This document shows, piece by piece, positions 11,701-23,098 of a stretch of DNA of 64,000 nt (the first letter of the stretch is position 1; each line of letters opens with the position of its first letter). The notes beneath the pieces are model-generated. The model saw only the letters and a list, made by a program, of their open reading frames with translations. It was not told the DNA's origin and did not search any database. Source of the DNA: Manis javanica (Eukaryota > Chordata > Mammalia > Pholidota > Manidae); assembly GCF_040802235.1 (NCBI RefSeq), contig NC_133166.1:1984001-2048000 (forward strand), read 5' to 3'. The position numbers and the translations under genes were made by a program.

Positions 11701-13720
11701 GAATAAACCAATCCAGTAGGTGAAAGACCTGTGCTCTGAAAACAAGCAACTCATGGAGAAATAAAACAGAAATAAATGGAAATCTATCTCATGCTCATCA
11801 ATAGGAAGAAGTAATATCATCAAAATGGCCATTTTGCACAAAGCAATTTACACATTCAATGCAATCCTTTTCAAAATACCAACTGCATTTTTCAATGAAC
11901 CTAGAAAAAATAATCCTGAAATTCATACAGAATTCCAAAAGATCTCAATAACCGAAGCTATCACTGAGAAAGAAGAACAAATTGGAGGTATTATATGTCC
12001 CAGCTTCAAGCTATACTACAAAGCTACCATAATCAAAACAGCATGGAACGGGTACAAGAACATACCTATAGATTAATGGAACAGAATAGAAGGCCCAGAT
12101 ATAAACCCACACATATATGGTCAGTTAATACATGATAAAGAAACCATGAATATCCAGTGAGGAAAAGACAGCCTCTTCATAACTCTTGCTGGGAAAAATA
12201 GATACATGAAGGAGAATGAAAGTGGATTACTGTCTTACTCTGTAAACAAATGTAAACTCTAGAAGGATCAAATACCTGAATGTAAGACACGAAACCATAA
12301 AACTCTTAGAAGAAAGCATAGGTAAGTATCTCTTGAATATAAGTATGAGCAATTTTTACTGGACACATCTTCTCAGGCTAGGGAAACAAAATAAAACATG
12401 AACAAGTGAGAATACATCAAACTAAATAGCTTCTGTACAACAAAGGACACCATCAGCAGAACAAAAAAGCAACCTATGTCTGGGGGAATATATTTGTAAT
12501 AAATTCATCTGATAAGAGGTTAACATCCAAAATATATAAGGAACTCATACAACTCAACAACAAAAAACAAATAACCCAATCAAAAAATGGGCAGAGGACC
12601 TGAATGGACATTTCTCCAAAGAAGAAATAAAGAAGGCTAGCAGGCACATGAAAAGTTGCTCCACATTTCTAATCATCAGGGAAATGCAAATCAAAGCCAC
12701 CTGAGATATCGCCTTACATCATTTAGAATGGCCAGTATCCAAAAGACAAGAAATAACAACTGTTGAAGAGGAAGTGGAGAAACGGAAATCCATCTACACA
12801 GTTGGTGGTACTGTAAATTGATATAATCATTGTGGAAAGCAGTATGGAGTTTCCTCAAAAAATTAAAAATAGAAATGCCATTTGACCCAGTAGTTCCACT
12901 CCTAGTAATTTACCAGAGGGAAACAAAATCCCTGGTCAGAAATGATACATGCACTCCTATGTTTATCGCTGCACAGTCTGCAATGGCCAAGATATGGATG
13001 CAACCTAAGTGTCTATCAATAGATGAATGGGTAAAGAAGAGGTGGTATATATATGCAATGGAATATTATTCAGACATTAAAAAAAAAAAAGAAATTCTGC
13101 CATTTACAAACAACATGGATGGATCTAGAGAGTATTATGCTCTGTGAAATAAGCCAGGCCAAGAAAGACATACACCATATTATTTCACTTATTTGTGGAA
13201 TATAAAAACAAATAAAACAGAATGAATAAAACAGCAATAGACTCATAGACATAGAGAAGTAACTAGTGGTTACCATGGGGAAGGGGTTAGAGTGTGTGGG
13301 TGGGAAGAGACAGGGGGACATAGGGAAACAAAAATTCTCAATCTTAATATAAGTTGGTCATGGGGATGGTAGGACAGCATGGAAAATATAGTCAAAGATT
13401 CTGTAGCATCCTTCTATGATAACAGATGGTACCCATAGTAGTCGTGGTGAGGATTTAATAATATAAGTAACTGTTGAACCACTGTGTTGTATATTTGAAA
13501 CCAATATAAGATTGTATATCAATGATACTTCAATAAAAAATTTACTAATATTGAAAATAAAAAGAATATCTAACAATGTGAACACTACAGGAAAATGAAG
13601 TTTTGTTGAATGCTTTCAAATACATTATCTTATTATTTTGTCAGCTAGGGTGATTTTTAATCACATGTCTTATGAAAATCATATAATGGCAATAAAAATG
13701 CATTTGCATAGTATTCTTAT
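8774..13720 (+). mobile_element. L1 LINE, 5'-truncated, with extra 3' segment (junction of units 1 and 2)
   Basis: The element begins late in ORF1 and includes ORF2. The endonuclease start LSIIALNVNGLNAPIKRHR lies near 9,489, reverse-transcriptase motifs SGIRQGCPLSPFLFN near 11,350 and a degraded ADEIISYIENP (usual [11 protein letters not shown]) near 11,490, and the C-terminal part near 12,830-13,140. ORF2 is broken by many stops and frameshifts, so the element is dead. The canonical 3' end falls at about 13,540. The 17-bp target duplication AAGAATTGAGCCTCTAT lies at 8,757-8,773, with a slightly changed copy at 13,728-13,744. Confidence 0.93.
13541..13720 (+). mobile_element. Candidate L1 3'-transduced segment (unit 1 copy)
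   Basis: About 180 bp of non-L1 sequence between the normal L1 3' end and a second A-tract directly before the target duplication. AATAAA at 13,691-13,696 lies about 25 bases before the A-tract, as expected if the L1 transcript read past its own signal and used a downstream one. Confidence 0.7.
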
Positions 13721-13752
13721 AAAAAAAAAGAATTGAGAATCTATCATAGTGA

Positions 13753-13930
13753 TCCAGTGGATGGTCTGATGATGTAATTGATGATGGGAGCTTTGGGACA
13801 TGTTTTATTAGTTCCAACTTCCAGAGGCACATGAGACTAAGAGTATATCCTGATCCTCTGGGAGAGACTGGGAAGTAAAGACCAGCCACATGAGCAATAT
13901 GTTTCTGTGATAGTTGCTGATCCAAAGAGC
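13753..13930 (-). repeat. Right inverted-repeat arm (opens unit 2)
   Basis: This is the reverse-complement partner of 8,120-8,290. Confidence 0.8.
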
Positions 13931-14274
13931 TCTTTTAAAACATGGGCTGTTATGAGAACAGGTAGGTAGTGTGTTGTACCTGGTATTCTTTCCAAGTTTA
14001 GTGACTACAGTCAAGTTTTCTGTGTGCATTCTCTCTTCTTGCATTCAGTAATATTTAATGAGTACTGAGTATATTCCTGAAATTATTAGGTGAGTAATCT
14101 ACCAATCATTGTGTTTATAGAGATTAAATTTGAGTGTTTCTCATATGTATATATACCTATGGCAAGATAAATCATATTTAGCCACTGAATTTGAATTACC
14201 TTGTTACAGCAGAAAAAGAAAGCCCATATAATCCCCAATCATAACATTTTACAAAACTATAGCTTAAGCTCAAG

Positions 14275-14710
14275 ACCTGGGTGTTGACATTGATGCATCC
14301 CATTGATCTTATTCAGCTTTACTACTACTCATTTTGTGTGTGTGTTTCTATAAAGTTTTATAAAATTTTTGACATGCACAGGTTTCTGGACTTAACACCA
14401 CAATCAGGATACTGAATAGTTTCCAAGCCTCAGGGATTTCTTGTTATTGTTTTTTTTATAATCATCCCTATCCCACCCTTCCCTGCTTCATTCTTCCTCT
14501 CTCCTCTATCCCTAACCTAGGGAAAACATTATCTGTCCTCGATTCTAAAATATTGCCAATTTTCAAGTGTCATTTAAAATGAACCATACACTCTATATTG
14601 GCTTCATTCAGTGTAATTCTCTGGAGTTTCACCGAGGGAATTTAATTGATACACACAGGTGTTGCGTGTATCAGTAGTTCATTTTTATTCTGGAGTGCTT
14701 TTACTTTTCA
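14275..14710 (-). mobile_element. Ancient L1 3'-UTR relic A (unit 2)
   Basis: The antisense pattern 'ggtttctggacttaacacca ... tatccctaaccta ... ggcttcattcagtgtaattc ... tgtatcagtagttcat' is typical of L1M 3' UTRs. It is present in units 2-5 and removed from unit 1 by a deletion at about 313. Confidence 0.72.
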
Positions 14711-15339
14711 GTGGGGAGCTTTGGGCTTTGCTTCATGGAAATTTGCTTAGTCTTTGTCTTGTCAGGTCTTCAGTATCCTTCCAGTCCATTCTCTCAGAGT
14801 ATGGAATACTCTCCCCAAATCTCCTGGGTTGCTATTCCAGTTTGTAAATAAGACCTATATACCCATCACTCCATATTTGGAAAAGGAGTCTTTTATTTTG
14901 TTTTATTTTTTGAGTAACTCAAGTGTGTCCTAAATCTTGTACTAAAGGTACTGCCTAATCTAATTACAGGCCCACAGTGACTGTCTATCAGGCCCTCAGT
15001 AAATGTTTGAATCTGCAGTTAATGAATGGGTGCACAAAATACTGAGTCACTCCAGGCTGGACCAACAGTCTAAAGTGCAGCTGATGGTTTATGAAATTGC
15101 TAACAAGTGCTAATTGCTCCCTATTCACAACCCAGATCAACTGTTTCTTCCTGCACGGAAGCCTCAGGGATTGCCCTGGTCTTGCTGATCTGTCACAGAG
15201 CTTATTGCCTTTTGGGATTGCTGCCACCTCAGTATTGAATGCACAGTCCTATGTAATTCTTCACTTTGCACCCTATTTCCACTTTGGCCCCTTAGACTTC
15301 CCAACATGCAATAAGTTTTTCTTTGTCTTATCATTTTCT

Positions 15340-15610
15340 CCCAGCTTTAATGAGGTATAGTTGGTATAATTTGTACGTATTTAAGGTGTATAATTTGATA
15401 AAGGTGTATATTGCAAAATGATCACTATAATCAGCCTCATTAACATACCCATCAACATAATAATTCTCACTTTTTTTTGTGTGTGGTGACAATGTTTAAA
15501 GATACCCTGCTAGCAAATTTGTAGTTGTGATACAGTATTTTAATACTAGTCCCATGGTGTACACTCATCTCTGGTTTTCCTCTCCAGGGCCTCAGGACAT
15601 CCTCTGTGTC
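15340..15610 (-). mobile_element. Ancient L1 3'-UTR relic B (unit 2)
   Basis: This is the same antisense L1M 3'-UTR relic as at 1,100-1,390. Confidence 0.75.
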
Positions 15611-16371
15611 TTTTCCCAATGACTGTCCAGCAATTGTACCTGTTCCTGGTCTTTAAAGACACTTGCACCTTCCCTTCCCAAAGAAGGTCTTACTGTGTAA
15701 AGACAGATTCTTTGCTGGGAGAGTCTAGTCCTTCTACAAAGACTTCAGGTGAATTTTTTTCTCCTCCTTCCAAATTCATACAGGACATCATATGTGAAAA
15801 CTTATCTTCACATGCCCAGAATTCCTTTTTCTTTTACTTAGTACATTTTCTGGGCAGCTCACTAGACTGTCTTGTATTTTCGGTGTGATACATTTCTTCC
15901 TGCTAGTTTCCATAGCATCTCCAGATTCATGAGTGGGTTTCTATCATTTACATTCAAACTATCTACTCCAGCTTTTTTGTCAGCAGTTTATCTTTCTGAT
16001 TTGAAAGGATCTTGTCCTCTTTTCAACTTCTCACTGTATTCCTAGTTTAAAATTATTTGTCTGGACTAAAACAGTTGTTATGTCTTTCATAAATGAGTGA
16101 TTAGTTAGAATTTTAAATCCATCTACACTCTAAATGGATCTAGATTTTCTATCTTTGTTGGGGAGAGAGGAAATGTTTCTAGAATTTTCCTTACCTTCTG
16201 CAAGAAATCATACAAGAAAGATATAGATTCAGAATAAAGAGGGTAATGAATGATGAAGATAAGTCATAACATTACATAAAACAGAAATGTTTTGAAGTGC
16301 TAGAGAATGTAACTAGTGTGGGAATATGTGAATGTACAGCCTGAGTCATAAGTGCTTTTCAAAGCTGTACA

Positions 16372-16377
16372 TTTATT
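16372..16377 (-). promoter_or_regulatory. Candidate polyadenylation signal for the unit 2 receptor gene
   Basis: AATAAA on the minus strand about 460 bp past the stop codon, at the position matching 2,132 in unit 1. Confidence 0.3.
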
Positions 16378-16833
16378 TTACATTCAGCTTTATGCAGTAA
16401 TTGAAACAGAACATATGAAGAGACTCTTTGTAGAATATTTAGGGACCTTGTTAAAATGAATGGAAAACAGTGAACTTCTATTTTAATAATGACTATCCAC
16501 AAAACAGAGTGTTCCAGTTTTTCAGAATGTATCTGAAACATATTTGAAAGAAGTAAATAATTTGTGACGTCTATACCAACTTGTTAGTATCTTAAAAATA
16601 ATCTCAATAAAGTCCTTATGAGTAGAATTAGAATTACAATGTTTTTCAAACTATACTGAAAGGAAAATTAGTCCCATGAGATGTTACAAAATTTCCTGCA
16701 TACTAAGAATGCATTGCTCCAAGTACTGTTGATTGAAGGTGTGAACATGTTCTCAATTTCAGAAACATTAATGAGTGGTCAAAATCTCTAGTGGAGGTTG
16801 TGATATGCTGAATTTTAACAATTTGGGTCCAAT

Positions 16834-17763
16834 CTACAAGAACTTTTTCCCCATTACTTTTAGAGCTTCCATTACCTCCTTATTTCTCAAACTATAGATC
16901 AGCGGGTTCAACATTGGAATCACAATACCATAAAATATAGAGGCCACTTTCATGTTCTCCTCAGAATTATCAGAATGAGGCTGCAAATACATGTACGATA
17001 GTGTTCCATAGAAAATGGTGACGGCTGTCAGGTGGGAGGCACACGTGGAGAAGGCTTTTCTCCTCCCTGTGGTAGAAGACATCTGCAGGATGGTGGCGAG
17101 GATATACATGTAGGAAAAGATGACGACCAATACCGTAAACATCAAATTAAATCCCACAAAAACAATCAATAGCATGATGTTGACATCGGTGTTGGAGCAC
17201 GAGAGGGCAAGAATTGGGGGAACATCACAGTAAAAGTGGTTGATGGTATTGGACTTGCAGAAATGCACTGAAAATGTAAACCCTGTGTGCACAGAAGCAT
17301 TTATGGAGCCCATGAGGTAGGAACCACATACCAGTTGGATGCAGACTCTTCGGGACATGATTACGGGGTAGTGAAGAGGGTTACAGATGGCAACATATCG
17401 GTCCACTGCCATGGTGGCCAGGAGGTAACAGTCACTGGTGGCAAATGTTACATAAACCAATAATTGCATTGCACAGCCCTCGAAGGATATGGATTTATTT
17501 TCTACTACGAAGTTTTGCAGCATCTTGGGAGTGATAGCAGAGGTATAACAGATATCAACAAAAGCCAGATGTTGTAGGAAAAAGTACATGGGTGTCTGAA
17601 GTCTGGAATCTGTCTTGATGAGTAGGATCATTCCAATATTCCCCACCATGGAGGTCACATAGATGACTAGAAATACAACGAAGAGGACATATCGAAACTT
17701 GTGTTGGGTGCCAAATCCCAGAAGAAAAAATTCTGCCACATCAGTGCTATTTCCTTTTGTCAT
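16834..17763 (-). CDS. OR5AK2-like: Olfactory receptor, OR5AK2-like (unit 2)
   Basis: An intact 309-codon odorant-receptor frame with the same landmarks as its paralogues: NST glycosylation site at 5-7, [28 protein letters not shown] and [12 protein letters not shown]. The TM3 stretch reads [12 protein letters not shown], as in unit 5 and close to my recollection of human OR5AK2, while units 1 and 4 have [12 protein letters not shown]-type sequences. ECL2 has FYCDVPP where the others have FFCD. Other private changes are VH for LY just before Cys169 and Met in place of the Lys in NKEVKEAL. The gene stands alone on the minus strand about 13 kb from the nearest intact neighbour. Coding is expected in one exon with non-coding exon(s) further right, which I cannot place. 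Confidence 0.95.
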   Translation of the reverse strand: MTKGNSTDVAEFFLLGFGTQHKFRYVLFVVFLVIYVTSMVGNIGMILLIKTDSRLQTPMYFFLQHLAFVDICYTSAITPKMLQNFVVENKSISFEGCAMQLLVYVTFATSDCYLLATMAVDRYVAICNPLHYPVIMSRRVCIQLVCGSYLMGSINASVHTGFTFSVHFCKSNTINHFYCDVPPILALSCSNTDVNIMLLIVFVGFNLMFTVLVVIFSYMYILATILQMSSTTGRRKAFSTCASHLTAVTIFYGTLSYMYLQPHSDNSEENMKVASIFYGIVIPMLNPLIYSLRNKEVMEALKVMGKKFL

Positions 17764-18276
17764 GGCTACTGAAGTCTACAGAGGACCAAGCAGAGGACCA
17801 AAAGGGAAGGGAAATTTTTGTGACTTCTTGAAGGAAAAAAAAGTTCTTTCATTTCAGTCACCTGTTTTGAATTAGATTTTCATGGCAAACATTCGCATGA
17901 GGACTCATTGCTCTCCAAGTATTCTATTTTCTTAAGAAGTAACTACCACAGCAAAAGTGAGCCATGAATTTATTTTCAACATGGAGACTCACTATTAATA
18001 ACGTGTTTCTCTAAAAAACAGAGATTAAAACATGTTTCCAACATATTGAACAAGTATCCATATTAGTTTAAAGCCATATTTAAGTATGATTTTGTACCTT
18101 TCGAGCAACCTATGGTGTTTTTCAGACATTTATCACTTTGATCTTTGTCAATATCCTGAAATTAACAACACTTATTACAGAAATGTTCAGATATACATTG
18201 TCCACATATATTTGAATGTCTTGGTAACTATTCTTAGCATGCAGTCCCATCTTCACAATCCAGATCATCCTCTCAT

Positions 18277-18303
18277 TATATATATATATACATATATATA
18301 TAT
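18277..18303. repeat. (TA)n microsatellite (unit 2)
   Basis: A TA-repeat with one CA interruption, at the same unit position as the dinucleotide repeats at 33,323 and 52,049. Confidence 0.9.
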
Positions 18304-19989
18304 CTCCACATAGAATTCTGAGTGATAGTCTTACATATCCAATGGTGTATTTTTCTTTTTAGTTATGGCCTAGCAGTAGGACAAATCATCTTGTACTAAT
18401 AGATTATGATGACTCATGTTAAATCATAAATTGCTTGCTACTTTGAGTCCTGCTACCTTTTACCTGGTTAGGTATACAGCTGAGGTGTTTTCATTCATAA
18501 TCTGTCATATACTTACTGAAAACCCTTGAACTCTCCTATTCCAGAGACTTTATTCTTAAACACCATTCCATATTGCAGAGCCCTGCTATTTATCATAGGC
18601 TCTTGGGGTGGCAGAGATTGACTTGCAGCTCATCAATACATTGGTCTTTTCTACTGGGCACAGATAGATCACCCTCCATCCAAACTGCCTTATGTGTGGC
18701 TGTGGTACATGTTCTGCTGATGGAACGTGGGCAAAGCAGTGAATGGCACATGCAGGCTTGAAGCAGCTCCTCCCTGCTCCGTTCCAACTGGAGTCATATG
18801 ACTTTCTACTCCCTTTTTCTTCATCTGCTGGCTGGATACTGATCTTCAGTACCAAATTTCAGTATTTGGAAGCCATGTGCTAGGGTTGCCAGATGGAACG
18901 CAGCACACTCAGTTAGATTTGAATTGCAGATAAACAATATAATTTTTGTAGTATAAGCATAATCTAAGTACTTCATGGGAAATACTTAACACATTCCTCA
19001 CTGTTTATCTGAAACGCACAGGTAACTGAACCTTTGTGCTTTTATTTCCTGACTCTGGCAACAGCGCCTGTGATGCTTATTTGTTTATTTGTTCTCCTTG
19101 AGGCTGGGCTTTGTGTGACTTTGTGGAGCAGAGTCCCCTGCCAGCAACCCATTTCCTCCACTGGATCATATGTAGTTAGCGTCTTCTATTATGATAAGTC
19201 ACTGAGATCTGGGTGTTTATTCGTCCCAACAGCTAGTGCTATTTTATTCCACTGTCACTGCAGTCATGCTTTGCCTGTTCCTGAGGGACCTTCAGTCTCC
19301 TGAGACATGGTAATTTGGAGACTGCTCAGGGAAGAGCAGAGTCTTGTGAGTGTGAGTTTTCGTATCATTCAGAATGCATTATTCTGCAAAAAGAAAGCTT
19401 AACTTACATATTTTAATGGCATTTTTTTGTTCTTCCTATATATTGTCTATACTATTGTAATATTTGTCTTTCTAGGATTAATCAAAGTTAAGCATTTAAG
19501 GAAGCTCTCTCAACATAACTATCATAATATAACAGTGTCAAAGGACAACTGTATGTGAAGGTGTGGATGCAAAAATAACAGGATCAAATTTTATGTGCAA
19601 TATCCCCCCCCCAAAATAAAATTAATATTTTTCCAGAAATTTTACCTTTTAATGAATATTATTATATTAGCTGTTCTCAGGGTGCTAATAATTTAATGCC
19701 AGTGATAATGCCAACAACAAAATAGTTTATGTGAATTTTCCTCTGGTCATTGCTTTCAGAATCTATATCCCATTTTCATGAGTATCAGTCCAGAGTGGTA
19801 ATTTTTTCCCTTTGGGGGATCATTCAAAACCAGTGAGAAGGTGGGAAGAATTACTTTTGAAAATCACATTCATTCCTCCTCTCCATGCAAAAGAATGCAA
19901 AAGACAACGAGAAAATAGTTGGTAGAAAGCACCAGAACATGCTGGATGAAATATCACAAAGATCATTAAGGAGGCCAATGGAGCTCATG

Positions 19990-20110
19990 AGCAAGGAAGG
20001 AGGGGCCCGGCACTGAGGCGGGAGAGGGAACCGGCCAACCAGAGCGCTGGCCCTGAGGGGACACGTGGCTGCTGGAGGGCTTCTCACACTACGGCAGACA
20101 CAGACCCCGG
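19990..20110. other. GC-rich block upstream of the unit 2 receptor gene
   Basis: This copy of the unit 1 block lies about 2.2 kb upstream of the receptor start and is slightly less CpG-rich (a ggcggcgcgg stretch has become ggacacgtgg). Confidence 0.5.
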
Positions 20111-22467
20111 GTTAAACACTTTCTCAGTCTGCTGAGAGCATAAGGACTCAAACATACCATCTCAGTAAATTATGGCTTAGAAAAAGTGCCCTGAGAGGAA
20201 ACATCTCGTGCTTTGGCACACACGCACACACACGTTCCATCTAAGAACTGGTAACGACCACCCTGAATTCACATGGGTTTGGGTTTAAATTTGTGTTGTT
20301 ATATAAGAAATTCACAGTATTTTGTGCTGGCTTGTGAATAACTTAGCAACCTGGCAGAAACAAAGTAAAATCCCAAATGAGAACATACCAGATTCCTTCA
20401 GATTCCTGCAGATCAAAGCAGTGAAGCTGTAGTATAATCCAAAAATTAAAAAACAAAAACAAAAACAATCAAGGCCAAAAACCATGCTGAGCAAAACGCT
20501 GCAGAAACAACACACAGATTTCAATAGCAGAAGTGTTGGGGTTCTGGAATGTTCAGGTACAGAATATAGAGTAATAGGGTTTTATGTTTTAAATTTCCAT
20601 CATATCACCAGAGATGAAGGGATTTTCTGGTCTTGGGCTGAAACACCCTACAATCTTGATTCTCACCCTTCTGCTCCACCGTTTCTGATACACACAGCAT
20701 TGATATGTGGTGGCTTTTGAAGAAATGGCATTTGCTTTGTTTTACTTACACGAGTTTCCCCCAGATTCTCTGTCTGCAGCTTGTGCAGGCTGATCACCCA
20801 CCAAGGTCTCTCTGTGTGGTTCCTTCTAATCAAGGAGTTTATAGCTGGGGCCTCAGGGATCCAAGTTGCTCCGCTGAGAATCTGGGTTTCCAGGGGCTGA
20901 GACGAAATTGGAATAAACAATGTTCCAGAGTCATTTTCTATAACTCACTTAAACTTTGTAAAGAGAATAAATTAAATTCATGTTACTATCATTAGGAACT
21001 CTCTGTGTGTGTTGTCTTATTATAGAAAAACATTTTTAAGTTTTCTTGTTATAAATCATGTTGAACAATTTTTAATATGCCTAAGAATGTGCATTTATGT
21101 CTAGAAAGTTGACCTTGCCACCATAAGCACTAAAATACTTGACTAACTGTAAAAGAGAGATGGGAAGGTCTTCTAAATTTAAGGGCATATGTCCCCAATG
21201 TGACAACTAGAGTTACTACTATTTGAATCTATTTTATATTATAACTTGGACTTTTCTAAATTTTAGTATTTGATGAAAAATTTAGACTTGATCCCTTTTT
21301 TGTTGTTTTCTGAAAATGTATACTTTTTAAAAATAAGTTCTAGTTAAACATGCCTCTCCTCCAGTTCCCTTTGTGCTATCAGACTTTTTCTGGTAACAGT
21401 CTGTGGGTAAGAGAATTTGAGAAGTATTTGGCTCTAAAGCTGGTAGGATTACACTCTTAAGGTATCAGTAAAAAGAGAAAGCCAGGTTCCGGGTCTGAAG
21501 CTTTTGATTGAGAACCACGCCCAGGAAGGAGAGTCAGTGTCCAAGGCTGGTGAGCTGAAATCCAACATTACCTGCTACATGATTAGTGTCTAGGTTAAGA
21601 CTGGTTCCACTGACAGTAGAGGAAAACCAAACCTACATTTACTCACAAAATTGGGGCCTTATTTTTCCTTATGAAAACAGTTTGGATTTGAGTCTCATAT
21701 TTTGTGATTTGCTTAAATTATGCATATGCTGGTTGCTCCACAGTCTAACATGTCTGCTAGAGGAAGACATCACATTCCCTTTGAAAGCAGACAATAAAAC
21801 GGTCCATGAGGGGAGGGTGACAACCACACATACGTTCTTCATGAGGAAAACAGAAGCTTTCCCCAAATCAAGCAGACTCCAGCTTACATCTCATTGGCTG
21901 GGAACGTGTTATATAGAGAAACAGAAATCTCTGCTTTGCACAGTCTCCCCAGCTACTTGACTTAGTGCATGTGAGGTGGATGGCATTGTCTGTGCAAATG
22001 GTGGCAGGTTTCCTGTAGAATCTCTCTCCTCTGCCTCAGGAATATCTCAGAAGCCCTGATGATCTTGGGTAGCCCTCAAGCAATGGGGAGACCTGAATTA
22101 TTCTGTCAACCTCTTGTTCTTCAGAGGGGCAGTTCTGTGGGCTATTCTACATAGTTCTACATAGTTCATCAAAGTCCCCTGTGGATTGAACTCCAGTTCC
22201 TCCGGTGAAAGCCAGCTAAGTTTTTCACCCTTTCCTTGCTTTTGTCTTCCTGCAGCCCACAGTTCATGTTCCTTCTCTCTGCTGCCTGGGAAAACCCCTG
22301 AAGCAGTTTAGTGAACAGCATATCTGAGGTTTCCATAGGGTTTATGTCACTTCAGAACACCAATGGCAAGTTCTGAGATCCCCAGAGCCACCTTCATTTT
22401 TGGCTGGCTACAGATTTGGGGGTCTTGCCACAATCATCATCAGGTTTGATAATTAACTAGAATGAAT

Positions 22468-22715
22468 CAGTGTTATGGACTGATTGTATGTGTCCCCCTA
22501 ACTTCACCTATTGACATCCTAACTTGCAATCAGGTAGTATTGGGAGGGGTGTTTGGAAGGATTAAGTCATGAGGGTGCATCTCTAAGAATGGGCTTCATG
22601 CCCTTGTAGAAGAAGCCCCAGAAAGTGCTCTATCTCTTTTTTCACCATGTGAGGATGCAAGGAGACATGGGCAGGATGCAGCCCAGAAGAGGGCTCTCAC
22701 TAGAAACCTTACCAT
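22468..22715 (+). mobile_element. MaLR-type LTR fossil (unit 2)
   Basis: Paralogous copy of the unit 1 relic, starting 'tgttatggactgattgtatg'. It is a broken, ancient solitary fragment. Confidence 0.6.
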
Positions 22716-22924
22716 GGCATTTTATTTTTATTATAACAAAAAGATACAAATTAGAAGCAGGAAAAAGAAGAAATGCATAGGGTTAACCTGTGAGGATTTC
22801 AAATGTGAACCTTCCATCGCCCTCACTGATGCATGTTGGGTAGATGTGCTGCTTTGCCCCACACATGGCAGTACTCATGGAGTATTGCCAACCAGGGGCT
22901 CAGCTGAGGCTGTGGTGTCCACAG

Positions 22925-23098
22925 TTCCTTTTATGGCTGTAGGACAGATTGCTCATGTGGCTGATCTGATTTTCATCCTCTCCAGGAAGCTCAGGGTATA
23001 TTGATAGTGACAAGTTCCTCTGGAGGTTGGAAGTGATAGAGCTTGTCCCAAATCTACCATCATGTATTATACACACTGTTAGACTGTCCAGTGCCCAG
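22925..23098 (+). repeat. Left inverted-repeat arm (end of unit 2)
   Basis: Pairs with 28,668-28,842 across the L1. Confidence 0.8.

Larger units (their letters stand above)
1..13744. repeat. Tandem segmental duplication, unit 1 (left edge outside window)
   Basis: The first bases match 37,355 onward, so the window opens just inside a unit. From left to right it holds an inverted-repeat arm, an L1 3'-UTR relic near 1,100-1,390, the receptor gene at 2,615-3,544, its upstream region with a GC-rich block near 5,170-5,305, unclassified single-copy-like DNA at about 5,310-7,660, a MaLR-type relic, a second inverted arm, and an L1 insertion. Spot comparison with unit 4 over 900-1,140 shows roughly 2-4 differences per 100 bases. 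Relative to units 2, 3 and 5 it lacks about 600 bp near position 313, a stretch of about 200 bp near 3,950 and another of roughly 300 bp near 4,460. The last two gaps are shared with unit 4. Confidence 0.9.
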
